Source of the DNA: Brevibacillus porteri
Lineage (GTDB): Bacteria; Bacillota; Bacilli; Brevibacillales; Brevibacillaceae
Length of the DNA: 64,000 nt
Reading direction: 5' to 3'
Assembly: GCF_003013475.1 (NCBI RefSeq)
Contig: NZ_PXZO01000032.1
Coordinates: 41,030-105,029, forward strand
Part shown: one piece after another, positions 1 to 7,580 of the stretch
Position numbering within the stretch: position 1 is the stretch's first letter
Layout of the letters: the number at the start of each line of letters is the position of its first letter
Made by a program: the position numbers and the translations under genes
The notes under the pieces: model-generated
What the model saw: only the letters and a program-made list of their open reading frames with translations
The model's database searches: none
What the model was told of the DNA's origin: nothing

Positions 1-369
1 TTAGTCCGGCTGTGTGATGTAGATGAGGAAGGCAATTCGATTCGTCTATCGGACGGGATTATTTGCGCACGCTACCGTCACTCATTCGAAGAGCCCGAGC
101 TACTTGTTCCCAGACAAATCGAATGCTATGAGATTCGCATGACCAAGATCGCCAATGTTTTCCGAAAAGGTCACCGCATTCGCGTCTCGGTTACATCTGG
201 CGCCGAGAACTTCTCGTTCCCCAATCCGAATACAGGCAATGATCTGGCAACGGAAACGGAGACTCTCATCGCCGTGCAACGTGTCTATCATGACAGCCGG
301 TATCCGAGTCATATTAAGCTCCCTCTCTTGCGTTCTGGGAGAAGTAAGCAATCTTCAGGAGGTATCTAA
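1..369 (+). CDS. CocE/NonD family hydrolase, C-terminal part
   Basis: The open frame enters from the left edge and ends at TAA 367-369, so only about 122 C-terminal residues are visible. The stretch VRLCDVDEEGNSIRLSDGII followed by RKGHRIRVSVTSGAENF and PNPNTGND is typical of the beta-sandwich C-terminal domain of X-Pro dipeptidyl-peptidase/CocE-type alpha/beta hydrolases. The catalytic domain lies outside the window, so substrate cannot be inferred. It ends 6 bp before the next gene, whose ribosome binding site (CAGGAGG, about 356-362) lies inside this gene's end, suggesting co-transcription. Confidence 0.75.
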   Translation, partial: LVRLCDVDEEGNSIRLSDGIICARYRHSFEEPELLVPRQIECYEIRMTKIANVFRKGHRIRVSVTSGAENFSFPNPNTGNDLATETETLIAVQRVYHDSRYPSHIKLPLLRSGRSKQSSGGI

Positions 370-375
370 AGCAAT

Positions 376-1431
376 ATGACAGTTTACAGTTGTAGAATAT
401 GCAAGTTCCGTTACGACGAGTGGTTAGGTGATACGAAAAATGGCGTACCGCCCGGGGTGCCTTTTCCTCATTTAGCAGGTTCTGTGTGTACCGACTGTGG
501 GATGGACGAGGAAGGTCGGCACTTGCCGCTTCCTGAAACGAAGTACACGAACGTAGAAGCTACGTATTACGATCAGTTTGCGGGGAAGGCTAGCATCGCT
601 TTTTATCGAAACTGGTTGGTGCGGGAAGCGGAGCAATCATCAGTCTCCGTACTGGAGCTGGGGGTTGGAACAGGGAGAATTGCCATTGAACTGGCACGGA
701 ATGGCTTGTCAGTCTGCGGGATAGATTGGAGCCCGGATATGCTAGAGATGGCCGCAAAAAAGAAACGGCGCATGCTAAAAGGGAAAGAAGATCTGCTAGA
801 GCTGGTCGAACAAAATATGTGGGGGCTGGAGCTTGAACGGAAATTTACGCATGTGCTTCTTCCAGAAGGGATTTTTCAGCAGGCCACCTGTAGAGACAAA
901 CAACGTCAATTGCTTTCGGTTATCCTCGATTACATAACGGAGGACGGAACTGTGGCAATTGACTTACTCTTGCCGCCAGTAAAAAATCAATGGACAACGA
1001 TGCAACGCAAATTCGTTTTCCCGGACCGCATGGTGTATCAAAAGGTGGAGGGGGAAACCTCACTCTTGGATCAAAAGTTCCGCTACACGCTTACTTATGA
1101 GACTTTTCTTGATCAGATTGAGCAACCAAGGTATCGCGTAGAGCGCGAGATGGCGTTGCTTTTGCCTACAGAGCTTGAGCTGTTATTGGAAGGATCAGGC
1201 TTTCATGTCACCTATAGCAAAGAGAATGTATTCCACAAGCAAGACTTCGAGCTGAGTCAAGCGGACGAGGGCTATGATATGGATCGTTGGCAGCATGGTG
1301 GGTATCCATTCGCTGAACCTGTCGGGACACCCGGTGGCGCTACTCGCTGGACGATTTTGGCGAAAAAATTTCTTCCTCCACTTTGTAACAAAAAGTTTGC
1401 TACTGCATCTAACCAGTATGAATGCGAGTGA
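376..1431 (+). CDS. Class I SAM methyltransferase with rubredoxin-like N-terminal domain
   Basis: A 351-residue protein. Residues 1-45 look like rubredoxin: YSCRIC, then YDEWLGDTKNGVPPGVPF, then CTDCG, with cysteines at 6, 9, 38 and 41, almost exactly the spacing of free rubredoxins; the usual Trp before the second CxxC is missing and one residue is lost. Residues 90-125 hold SAM-binding motif I (LELGVGTG at 93-100, then GIDWSPDML), so the rest is a Rossmann methyltransferase; the substrate is unknown. The start ATG 376 follows AGGAGG at good distance. The gene overlaps no neighbour but its last codons carry the ribosome site of the sigma-factor gene. The N-terminal domain may bind Fe or Zn; that is inference. 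Confidence 0.8.
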   Translation: MTVYSCRICKFRYDEWLGDTKNGVPPGVPFPHLAGSVCTDCGMDEEGRHLPLPETKYTNVEATYYDQFAGKASIAFYRNWLVREAEQSSVSVLELGVGTGRIAIELARNGLSVCGIDWSPDMLEMAAKKKRRMLKGKEDLLELVEQNMWGLELERKFTHVLLPEGIFQQATCRDKQRQLLSVILDYITEDGTVAIDLLLPPVKNQWTTMQRKFVFPDRMVYQKVEGETSLLDQKFRYTLTYETFLDQIEQPRYRVEREMALLLPTELELLLEGSGFHVTYSKENVFHKQDFELSQADEGYDMDRWQHGGYPFAEPVGTPGGATRWTILAKKFLPPLCNKKFATASNQYECE

Positions 1432-1445
1432 AGGAGGTCGCGCCC

Positions 1446-1994
1446 TTGGAAAAATTGCAGCCGACGACAGATGCTGCGTTAGAGCAAATCATGAGGGAAT
1501 ATGGGACCCGCGTGCTTCGACTCGTCACTTTTCTGGTCAAAGATCGCAGCTTGGCAGAAGATATTACGCAAGATGTATTTGTTAAAGTGTATCGGCATCT
1601 TCCCCGCTTTCGGCAGGAGAGCAGCGTGCACACGTGGTTGTATCGAATCGCGGTTAATGAGTGCAAAGGTTATTTACGTTCTTGGTCGTTCCGTCATATC
1701 CTTCCCCGCTCGTGGATTAGACAGGATGGGGAGCTTTCAACAGAAAGTCTTGTGCTCGATCAAGCCGAAAGGGACCAGCTCGTAGCAGAAGTATTGCATC
1801 TTCCTCCGCTCTATCGTCAAGCGATTGCCCTTCATTACTATGCGGATTTATCCATCGGAGAGGTAGCGGATGTGCTTGGGGTAACGGAAGGAACAGTCAG
1901 AACCCGGTTGCATAGGGCCAGACAGCAGCTTCGGCAGAGTATGGGAGAGGGGAGGGACTGGGAATGGACGAAAACCGATGGCTCAAGGACTTAA
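1446..1994 (+). CDS. ECF (group 4) RNA polymerase sigma factor
   Basis: A 182-residue sigma-70 family protein. Region 2 carries LAEDITQDVFVKVYRHL and the -10 recognition part SSVHTWLYRIAVNECKGYLR; region 4 carries LPPLYRQAIALHYYADLSI, the helix-turn-helix GEVADVLGVTEGTVRTRLHRA. The start is taken as TTG 1446 because AAGGAGGT at 1431-1438 is 7 bp upstream; an ATG at 1422 in the same frame has no ribosome site. It overlaps the next gene by 31 bp, the usual arrangement of an ECF factor with its membrane anti-sigma factor. The signal it answers is not evident. Confidence 0.9.
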   Translation: MEKLQPTTDAALEQIMREYGTRVLRLVTFLVKDRSLAEDITQDVFVKVYRHLPRFRQESSVHTWLYRIAVNECKGYLRSWSFRHILPRSWIRQDGELSTESLVLDQAERDQLVAEVLHLPPLYRQAIALHYYADLSIGEVADVLGVTEGTVRTRLHRARQQLRQSMGEGRDWEWTKTDGSRT

Positions 1995-2968
1995 AGGAAC
2001 GGGCAGATCAAACTATTTTTCGTGATGTACAGTTCACTGCATCGATGGAAGAGCGAGTGCGGCAGAGGGTGAGGCCTGGGACTGGGTGGATGACTGGTTG
2101 GAGGAAGCTAGCCTTGCCGGGCGTTGTGCTGACTATGGGCTTGCTATTGTGGTTCGGGCTCCCCATTCAGGAGAAGAGACAATCTGCACTGCATGAGGTG
2201 AGACCTTTACAACAAGAGACACAAGTACCCTCCTTGTTGCCAGGGGGCCAAATCGTTGAAGCGGATTTGTGGAAGCTGTCGCCTTCATTTTCTTCCACTT
2301 ACAAAAATCAGTCCTTTTCTTATTTGGGAGAAAAGCCTGTCCGCATCATGACAGATCAGGACGGTTTCTACGAAGGGCAGATGCAGCGGGTGATTTGGCT
2401 GTTGAATGGGGACTACACACAAGAAGTAGAGATCGCTGCTTACAACACCGATGGGAGCCGGCTGTCATTGGGCAGCTACGAGGCTATGGACCCGTTATAC
2501 GATGCGGATGGTCATTTTCCATCAGGGATCGTGTTACCTGAACCGGGAAAATGGAAGCTGGAAGTAAGAGCAGGAGGCAAACATCTCGGACAAGTTTTTG
2601 TCGAAGTGAAAAAAGGGATAGCACCTGCGAACCGTCAACTAGTTGGGCCTATCATTCATCAGTTTTTGCAGACGGAAAGCATTAAGCTGGGGTGGCTGGG
2701 AAAACACCGCGAGATTAACGTCGAGCTCCTCGGCGTAGAAGCACCAGATGCTGAAAAACGAACGGTATACGCTTGGGTGAAAATAGCGGGAAGCAATTCT
2801 TCCGCGCTCAGTGCACCAATGGTCTTTCAAATCGCCTACAATGGGAATGAGTATCGGGTAACTGACTTCCAAATGCCCGGAGATGGCAGCAACTACCAGG
2901 GCAGTCTGCAAAAACTATTTCCACCTAAAGTGCTAGAGCAAGTTCACAATCGATCAAAAACAAAGTAA
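1964..2968 (+). CDS. Membrane-anchored probable anti-sigma factor
   Basis: 334 residues: a cytoplasmic N-terminus of about 47 residues, one membrane segment (LALPGVVLTMGLLLWFGLPI, about 49-68), then an extracytoplasmic domain of about 260 residues. No zinc-binding HxxxCxxC motif is present, so it is not a ZAS-type anti-sigma factor. The outer domain begins with a beta-rich portion (WKLSPSFSSTYKNQSFSYLG to GKWKLEVRAGGKHLGQVFVE) resembling immunoglobulin-like DUF4871-type domains. Its function as anti-sigma factor is inferred from position: its start lies inside the 3' end of the ECF sigma gene. The pair is closed by a terminator at 2977-3010. Confidence 0.7.
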   Translation: MDENRWLKDLKERADQTIFRDVQFTASMEERVRQRVRPGTGWMTGWRKLALPGVVLTMGLLLWFGLPIQEKRQSALHEVRPLQQETQVPSLLPGGQIVEADLWKLSPSFSSTYKNQSFSYLGEKPVRIMTDQDGFYEGQMQRVIWLLNGDYTQEVEIAAYNTDGSRLSLGSYEAMDPLYDADGHFPSGIVLPEPGKWKLEVRAGGKHLGQVFVEVKKGIAPANRQLVGPIIHQFLQTESIKLGWLGKHREINVELLGVEAPDAEKRTVYAWVKIAGSNSSALSAPMVFQIAYNGNEYRVTDFQMPGDGSNYQGSLQKLFPPKVLEQVHNRSKTK

Positions 2969-2976
2969 GAATGACA

Positions 2977-3010
2977 AAACGGACCTTTGCCTAAAAGAAG
3001 GTCCGTTTTT
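2977..3010 (+). terminator. Rho-independent terminator after anti-sigma gene
   Basis: An 11-bp perfect stem (AAACGGACCTT at 2977-2987 with AAGGTCCGTTT at 2998-3008) followed by Ts. It closes the sigma/anti-sigma unit and may also serve the convergent GNAT gene. Confidence 0.85.
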
Positions 3011-3022
3011 AGCTGTTCATGT

Positions 3023-3901
3023 TTATCCGTATATTTGAGCTCCTATCGCCCAGTACGTCCCAGCCCGGCGTGGCAGGCTATCAGTATTCGCAACCATCAC
3101 TGGGGGATGAGAAACCTGTATGAAGCCGTTTTGCTCCAAATAAGTGTGAAATGCTGTTTGCTCATCTGGTACGTCTATCCGCACACGTCCGGTATGATTT
3201 TGTGTCAGCTTGTACAGGATGTGTTCAGCCATGATCGCATTTTCTGCGACGATCGGTCCCGCGATAAGGTTGACTGGGCCTTGGACGGCGAAGCCATACC
3301 CGATGATTTTGCTGGAGCGATTTTTGACTACCAGACAGGTGGTGGCTTGTCTCATGCGTGTCTCGAGAAAATGAGTGCGTCTGCTACCCAGTGCTGCTTT
3401 GTCCAATTCAACCACACTCGAGAAATCGTCCAAATCCATTGGTACCATTTCGAATTCGTCAATGGCTTCGTTTTGCAGAGGTGCTTCAGGCACAAAGCGT
3501 TCAGCTATAAACTTTCGAATACGATCCACTGTCTGGAACCTGAGATTTTTGTACAATGGCTCTCCTTCTGGAGTTGCAATGAGCATGATCGTTGTATCGG
3601 TAGAAACAGACGTCATGCAAGCCTGCATGAGCTGGCGGCCAAATCCTTTGCCTTGTGACGAGGGATGGACGATCACCATACCGATGCTCGCAAGCTTGTC
3701 ATCGTACGGGATGATAGCCGCACATGAAAGGAGGGTGCCACTCGCGTCTTTGTGACCGAATACGGTGCCGATAGACAGAATTGTGTGAATTTCAGGTTCG
3801 TCGTAATCCCAGCCTACGGAATCAGATAAGGTAATGAGTCCGGGAATATCTACTATCGTCAAGCAATGCAAGCAAGAGTCAACGCTGTTCACTTTGATCA
3901 T
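3023..3901 (-). CDS. GNAT family N-acetyltransferase (two-domain)
   Basis: 292 residues. The N-terminal half has the acetyl-CoA-binding motif A of GNAT enzymes: LASIGMVIVHPSSQGKGFGR (Q/RxxGxG/A loop) at about residues 70-90. The C-terminal half (from about residue 150) looks like a second, degenerate acyltransferase domain seen in two-domain GNATs. Substrate unknown. ATG 3901 has GGAG only 2 nt upstream; GTG 3892, nine bases downstream of that GGAG, may be the true start. It is convergent with the anti-sigma gene and is preceded by a short, apparently broken ORF whose end overlaps its start. Confidence 0.8.
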   Translation of the reverse strand: MIKVNSVDSCLHCLTIVDIPGLITLSDSVGWDYDEPEIHTILSIGTVFGHKDASGTLLSCAAIIPYDDKLASIGMVIVHPSSQGKGFGRQLMQACMTSVSTDTTIMLIATPEGEPLYKNLRFQTVDRIRKFIAERFVPEAPLQNEAIDEFEMVPMDLDDFSSVVELDKAALGSRRTHFLETRMRQATTCLVVKNRSSKIIGYGFAVQGPVNLIAGPIVAENAIMAEHILYKLTQNHTGRVRIDVPDEQTAFHTYLEQNGFIQVSHPPVMVANTDSLPRRAGTYWAIGAQIYG

Positions 3902-4014
3902 TCTCCGTTTCTTTCGTTGTGTTCACGGCGGTATCGCCTAATGCTTCCGCAACTTTTTTACGTGTAGCGTCCAGGCGTTTCGCAGCTCCATGCTCATGCA
4001 GCGGATCACTCCAT
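3879..4014 (-). pseudogene. Short coding-looking ORF with displaced start
   Basis: Reading the minus strand from 4010 to the stop at 3881-3879 gives 43 sense codons (SDPLHEHGAAKRLDATRKK, then VAEALGDTAVNTTKETEN, ending QSEQR) with ordinary codon usage, but no start codon in frame. An ATG lies just upstream (4014-4012) but is off by one base: removing a single C/G at 4011-4012 would give MSDPLHEHG. So this may be a small gene broken by a one-base insertion, or a sequencing error. It overlaps the start of the GNAT gene, as in a translationally coupled pair. No family recognised. Confidence 0.35.
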
Positions 4015-4085
4015 GCTATTTACCACTTTAGCACAGGAAAAGTTTGGATACGAGAAAAAGGAGGCAAATGCCCGATTCTCTTTGG

Positions 4086-4115
4086 TTGCTCTTTATATCA
4101 TCGGTTTGTTATAAT
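4086..4115 (+). promoter_or_regulatory. Candidate sigma-A promoter of lepA
   Basis: TTGCTC (4086-4091), 18-bp spacer, TATAAT (4110-4115). It lies 75 bp before the lepA start. Confidence 0.55.
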
Positions 4116-4189
4116 TACTGTTAGTGTATTTTTTGTGAGGCGCAATCTGAACGTTTGAATGGATTCGCGTGGGAGGGAACGAACAACAC

Positions 4190-6007
4190 ATGGATCGTCG
4201 TGAAAGACAAAAAAGGATACGAAATTTTTCCATCATCGCCCACATTGACCATGGAAAGTCGACGCTGGCAGACCGTATTTTGGAGCTGACCGGTGCTTTG
4301 ACTGCACGTGAGATGGAAGCCCAGTTTCTTGACACGATGGAGCTGGAAAAAGAGCGCGGGATTACGATTAAGCTCAATGCCGTGCGTTTGAACTATAAAG
4401 CAGATGACGGTGAGGAATACATTCTCCACCTGATTGACACCCCTGGACACGTCGACTTTACGTATGAAGTATCCCGCAGTTTGGCTGCTTGTGAAGGGGC
4501 TATTCTCGTCGTGGATGCGGCACAAGGGATCGAAGCCCAGACATTGGCAAACGTCTATTTGGCGTTGGACAGCGACCTGGAGATCATTCCGGTTATCAAC
4601 AAAATCGACCTGCCGAGCGCAGAGCCTGAGCGCGTGAAGCAAGAGGTTGAAGACGTAATTGGTCTGGATGCCAGCGACGCGGTTCTGACATCTGCCAAAG
4701 CAGGTATCGGGATTAAAGAAGTGCTGGAAGCGGTTGTGCAAAAAGTACCGGCTCCAGAGGGAGATCCAGATGCACCTCTGCAAGCTTTGATTTTTGACTC
4801 CTATTTTGATGCGTATCGTGGCGTTATTGCCTCTATCCGTGTCATCAACGGGACCTTGAAAAAGGGTATGAAAATCAAGATGATGGCAACAGGCAAGTCG
4901 TTTGAGGTAACAGAAATCGGTACCTCTACACCACGCCAAACACAAGTTGAAGAGTTAACGGTTGGAGACGTAGGTTACGTAGCAGCTTCCATTAAAACGG
5001 TGGGAGACACCAGTGTGGGGGATACCATTACAGATGCGAATCGCCCTGCACCTGAACCGCTACCTGGCTACCGCAAGATTAACCCGATGGTATTCTGCGG
5101 TCTGTACCCAATCGAAACAAACGAGTACAACGATCTGCGTGATGCGTTGGAAAAGCTCCAGCTCAACGATGCGTCTCTGCAGTTTGAACCGGAGACTTCC
5201 CAAGCACTTGGCTTTGGTTTCCGTTGTGGTTTCTTGGGACTTCTGCACATGGAGATCATCCAGGAGCGGATCGAACGGGAATTCAACATTAACTTGATTA
5301 CTACCGCGCCGAGCGTTATTTATCGCATTACCAAAACGAACGGCGAAGTATTCGAAATCGACAACCCGTCTAAAATGCCAGAAGCGCAAAAGATCGAAAT
5401 GGTCGAGGAGCCTTACGTTACTGCGACGGTCATGGTGCCAAAAGAATACGTCGGCGATGTTATGCAGCTGTGCCAAGGTAAGCGCGGTGAGTTTCTTGAC
5501 ATGCAGTACTTAGGTGAGAATCGCGTGCAGCTGAAGTACGACATGCCATTGTCCGAGATCGTCTACGATTTCTTTGACATGCTGAAGTCGGGAACAAAAG
5601 GATATGCGTCCTTTGACTACGAACTGGGTGGCTACAAAGCTTCCAAGCTGGTGAAAATGGATATTCTCCTCAACAGCGAAGTGGTGGATGCTCTGTCGTT
5701 TATCGTACACAAAGATACAGCCTATGCTCGTGGTAAGGTCATCTGCGAAAAGCTGAAGGAATTGATTCCTCGCCAGCAATTCGAGGTGCCGATTCAAGCG
5801 ACGATCGGGCACAAGGTTGTAGCTCGTGAAACGATCAGTGCGTTGCGTAAAAACGTTCTTGCCAAATGTTACGGTGGGGATATCTCACGTAAGCGCAAAC
5901 TGCTCGAAAAGCAAAAAGAAGGAAAGAAGCGCATGAAGTCTGTCGGTTCCGTAGAGGTACCACAAGAAGCATTTATGGCTGTATTGCGCATGGATGATAA
6001 GAAGTAG
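4190..6007 (+). CDS. lepA: Elongation factor 4 (ribosome back-translocase GTPase)
   Basis: 605 residues, the normal size for LepA. GTPase motifs are complete: AHIDHGKS (17-24), the switch region with RGITIK, DTPGH, and NKID. The C-terminal LepA-specific domain ends in [19 protein letters not shown] and [16 protein letters not shown] 4190 is chosen because the family begins a few residues before [16 protein letters not shown]; a GTG at 4169 in frame lies inside the Shine-Dalgarno stretch. In Bacillus lepA is directly followed by hemW; here about 1.5 kb lies in between, with a second copy of the lepA 3' end at 7436-7490. Confidence 0.97.
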   Translation: MDRRERQKRIRNFSIIAHIDHGKSTLADRILELTGALTAREMEAQFLDTMELEKERGITIKLNAVRLNYKADDGEEYILHLIDTPGHVDFTYEVSRSLAACEGAILVVDAAQGIEAQTLANVYLALDSDLEIIPVINKIDLPSAEPERVKQEVEDVIGLDASDAVLTSAKAGIGIKEVLEAVVQKVPAPEGDPDAPLQALIFDSYFDAYRGVIASIRVINGTLKKGMKIKMMATGKSFEVTEIGTSTPRQTQVEELTVGDVGYVAASIKTVGDTSVGDTITDANRPAPEPLPGYRKINPMVFCGLYPIETNEYNDLRDALEKLQLNDASLQFEPETSQALGFGFRCGFLGLLHMEIIQERIEREFNINLITTAPSVIYRITKTNGEVFEIDNPSKMPEAQKIEMVEEPYVTATVMVPKEYVGDVMQLCQGKRGEFLDMQYLGENRVQLKYDMPLSEIVYDFFDMLKSGTKGYASFDYELGGYKASKLVKMDILLNSEVVDALSFIVHKDTAYARGKVICEKLKELIPRQQFEVPIQATIGHKVVARETISALRKNVLAKCYGGDISRKRKLLEKQKEGKKRMKSVGSVEVPQEAFMAVLRMDDKK

Positions 6008-6012
6008 CACTC

Positions 6013-6060
6013 TCCCCCACCGTACTGCCACCAAATTGGCGAAATGGTGGGGGATTTATT
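6013..6060 (+). terminator. Terminator after lepA
   Basis: Stem TCCCCCACC (6013-6021) with GGTGGGGGA (6046-6054), then TTTATTTA. The loop of 24 nt is long. Confidence 0.65.
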
Positions 6061-6116
6061 TACCTTCATACATAATTTACCCGAAGGTTAACGGCATGAA
6101 ATGGGATGTAGAATGC

Positions 6117-6164
6117 GACGACATACGCAGAATTTTCAAATCTGCTTCTGTCGTCTTTCTTTTT
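6117..6164 (+). terminator. Second terminator-like hairpin downstream of lepA
   Basis: Outer stem GACGACA (6117-6123) with TGTCGTC (6149-6155), inner stem GCAGA (6127-6131) with TCTGC (6141-6145), then TTTCTTTTT. No plus-strand gene between this and the lepA terminator is visible, so it either backs up lepA termination or is a leftover of the inserted segment. Confidence 0.6.
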
Positions 6165-6216
6165 GCAGATTCCGTTCTGTTGACATGAAAACTCGACCCT
6201 GGGGAGGATCGATTGG

Positions 6217-6429
6217 TCACCAAGGATGTGGTGGTTGGGGATGATTAGTTACAGGTGGTATCGCTGGTGGGTGTGGTACAGGAGTTGGAGGATGAGGATC
6301 GAGGCTGTGTGGTGGCCAAGGAGTTGGTGGATGAGGGATTTCACTCGATGGCGGAAATTCTGGATTTGGTAAGTTACAATCTGGTGGACAATTAGATTTT
6401 GCTTGGGAATCGTTATTGGTTGGTGACAA
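6217..6429 (-). CDS. Proline/histidine-rich small protein (hypothetical)
   Basis: 70 codons from a TTG at 6429 preceded by AAGAAGG at a workable distance. The product is extremely rich in proline (about one third), with repeating HPP/HPPTP/PHPP units, for example HPPTPWPPHSLDPHPPTPVP. No family recognised. No signal peptide or membrane segment is visible. A weak hairpin with G and four Ts follows (around 6192-6211 on this strand). It could be a spore-surface-like low-complexity protein or a chance ORF in a G/T-rich repeat; the ribosome site and the absence of other coding frames speak mildly for a gene. It lies within the lepA-hemW insert. Confidence 0.35.
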   Translation of the reverse strand: MSPTNNDSQAKSNCPPDCNLPNPEFPPSSEIPHPPTPWPPHSLDPHPPTPVPHPPAIPPVTNHPQPPHPW

Positions 6430-6553
6430 TCAGAACTACCTTCTTTACTTGTTTGTAGTATCAAGTAATGGAGGAGACATTATTCAAATGGATTAGGGAA
6501 GCAAGTAATAGTAAGGGGTACCGCCAACAATATGGAGGTACCCCAAGTGGGTT

Positions 6554-7186
6554 CTATTTGACAAGTTCGTTCTGCGCTCGATAACTTTCGATTACATGTT
6601 GATAGCCGGGAAGGTTACTGGCTAGTAAATCACCAAAACCTTCGACGTTGTTGCGCCAATCCCGTTGTAACTCGCACGCTACACTAAACCAGTTCATGAG
6701 TTGCACGCCAGCGTGTGCCATGCGCATTAACGAGGCCTCCGCTACCTGTTTGCTGAAAGTGCCAGAAGCGTCGGTGACAACGAATGCTTCATACCCCGCA
6801 TGAAGAGCGGAAAGTGCAGGGAAACTTACGCAGACATCGGTAACCACACCGGCAATGATAAGTTGCTTCTTGCCGGTTGCCTGGATTGCTTTTACAAAAT
6901 CCTCATTATCCCACGCATTGATCTGTCCTGGACGAGCAATCTTGGGAGCTTCTGGAAAGAGTTCGACAAGTTCCTTGATTAATGGACCGTTTGGGCCACT
7001 CTCGAAGCTTGTGGTAAGAATGACAGGCAAATTGAAAAATTTCGCGGTCTTAGCTAGAGCCATGACATTGTTCTTGAATTCATCAACCCCGTAATCACGT
7101 ACAAGTCCAGAAATAAGGCCGGTTTGATGATCAATCAGAAGAACAGCAGCATCATTTTGAGAAATACGGGAATAGAGATCAGTCAT
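6554..7186 (-). CDS. Isochorismatase-family cysteine hydrolase (YcaC-like)
   Basis: 210 residues, strongly resembling E. coli YcaC over the whole length: NDAAVLLIDHQTG (Asp19 of the catalytic triad), FNLPVILTTSFESGPNGPL, ARPGQINAWDNEDFVKA, and the nucleophile Cys119 in IAGVVTDVCVSFPALSAL. YcaC-type enzymes are octameric hydrolases of unknown substrate. ATG 7186 is chosen because GAGGAGG is 8 nt upstream; longer in-frame starts lack this. Divergent from hemW, and preceded by a perfect 16-bp palindrome (7236-7251) that may be its operator. It lies in a segment inserted between lepA and hemW. Confidence 0.9.
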   Translation of the reverse strand: MTDLYSRISQNDAAVLLIDHQTGLISGLVRDYGVDEFKNNVMALAKTAKFFNLPVILTTSFESGPNGPLIKELVELFPEAPKIARPGQINAWDNEDFVKAIQATGKKQLIIAGVVTDVCVSFPALSALHAGYEAFVVTDASGTFSKQVAEASLMRMAHAGVQLMNWFSVACELQRDWRNNVEGFGDLLASNLPGYQHVIESYRAQNELVK

Positions 7187-7235
7187 TTCATAATCCTCCT
7201 CAAAAACAAGTAACAACTCTAACATGTCTATTCGA

Positions 7236-7251
7236 AATGAAACGTTTCATT
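7236..7251. promoter_or_regulatory. Perfect 16-bp palindrome, candidate operator
   Basis: AATGAAACGTTTCATT is its own reverse complement, flanked by near-matching TTCG/CGAA arms. It sits 50 bp upstream of the YcaC-like hydrolase start. It resembles a LacI/TetR-type operator; it is two bases shorter than the CcpA cre consensus, so CcpA is less likely. The regulator is unknown and not encoded nearby. Confidence 0.45.
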
Positions 7252-7435
7252 CACGAATCTGAACAACCGACTTTTCGCGTAAATCTCTCCACTGAATAAC
7301 GACTACTTTTAGGAGCATAGAAGTCATGTTTGACTCGATATAGAAAAATACACTATGATAATCAAGCTGTTACAAATGCTTGTTGTATCAATGTTTGCAG
7401 TCGATTCTCTTATTTACTGTGTTACAATAAAATTA

Positions 7436-7490
7436 ACGAGGTCAATCAAAGGCGTATATGGCTGTTTTACGCATGGATGATAAGAAGTAG
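7436..7490 (+). repeat. Diverged copy of the lepA 3' end
   Basis: Positions 7454-7490 match lepA 5971-6007 at 33 of 37 bases, ending in the same stop codon. In frame it reads [12 protein letters not shown] versus [12 protein letters not shown] in lepA; weaker similarity runs back to about 7436. It is directly followed by a terminator and then hemW, which is the position where the real lepA end should be. The 7187-7580 gene-free stretch otherwise holds the palindrome at 7236-7251 and AT-rich sequence. Confidence 0.85.
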
Positions 7491-7491
7491 G

Positions 7492-7514
7492 CCTGACCTT
7501 GTGTCAGGTCTTTT
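7492..7514 (+). terminator. Terminator behind the lepA 3' copy
   Basis: CCTGAC (7492-7497), loop CTTGT, GTCAGG (7503-7508), then TCTTTT. Probably the ancestral lepA terminator. Confidence 0.7.
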
Positions 7515-7580
7515 CCATTAAAGAGGTTGTCAAAAAAGTTGTCTTTTGAACAACTCAATTATAAAAGGAGGGAAAGGGAC

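Noticed and set aside
2987..3658. 223-codon plus-strand frame opposite GNAT
   Set aside because: Starts inside the terminator hairpin loop and lies opposite a GNAT gene with recognisable motif A.
6217..6460. G/T-rich repetitive plus strand as a possible CRISPR or tandem repeat array
   Set aside because: Units are irregular trinucleotide-like GGT/TGG runs explained by proline/histidine codons on the other strand; no constant repeat-spacer pattern.
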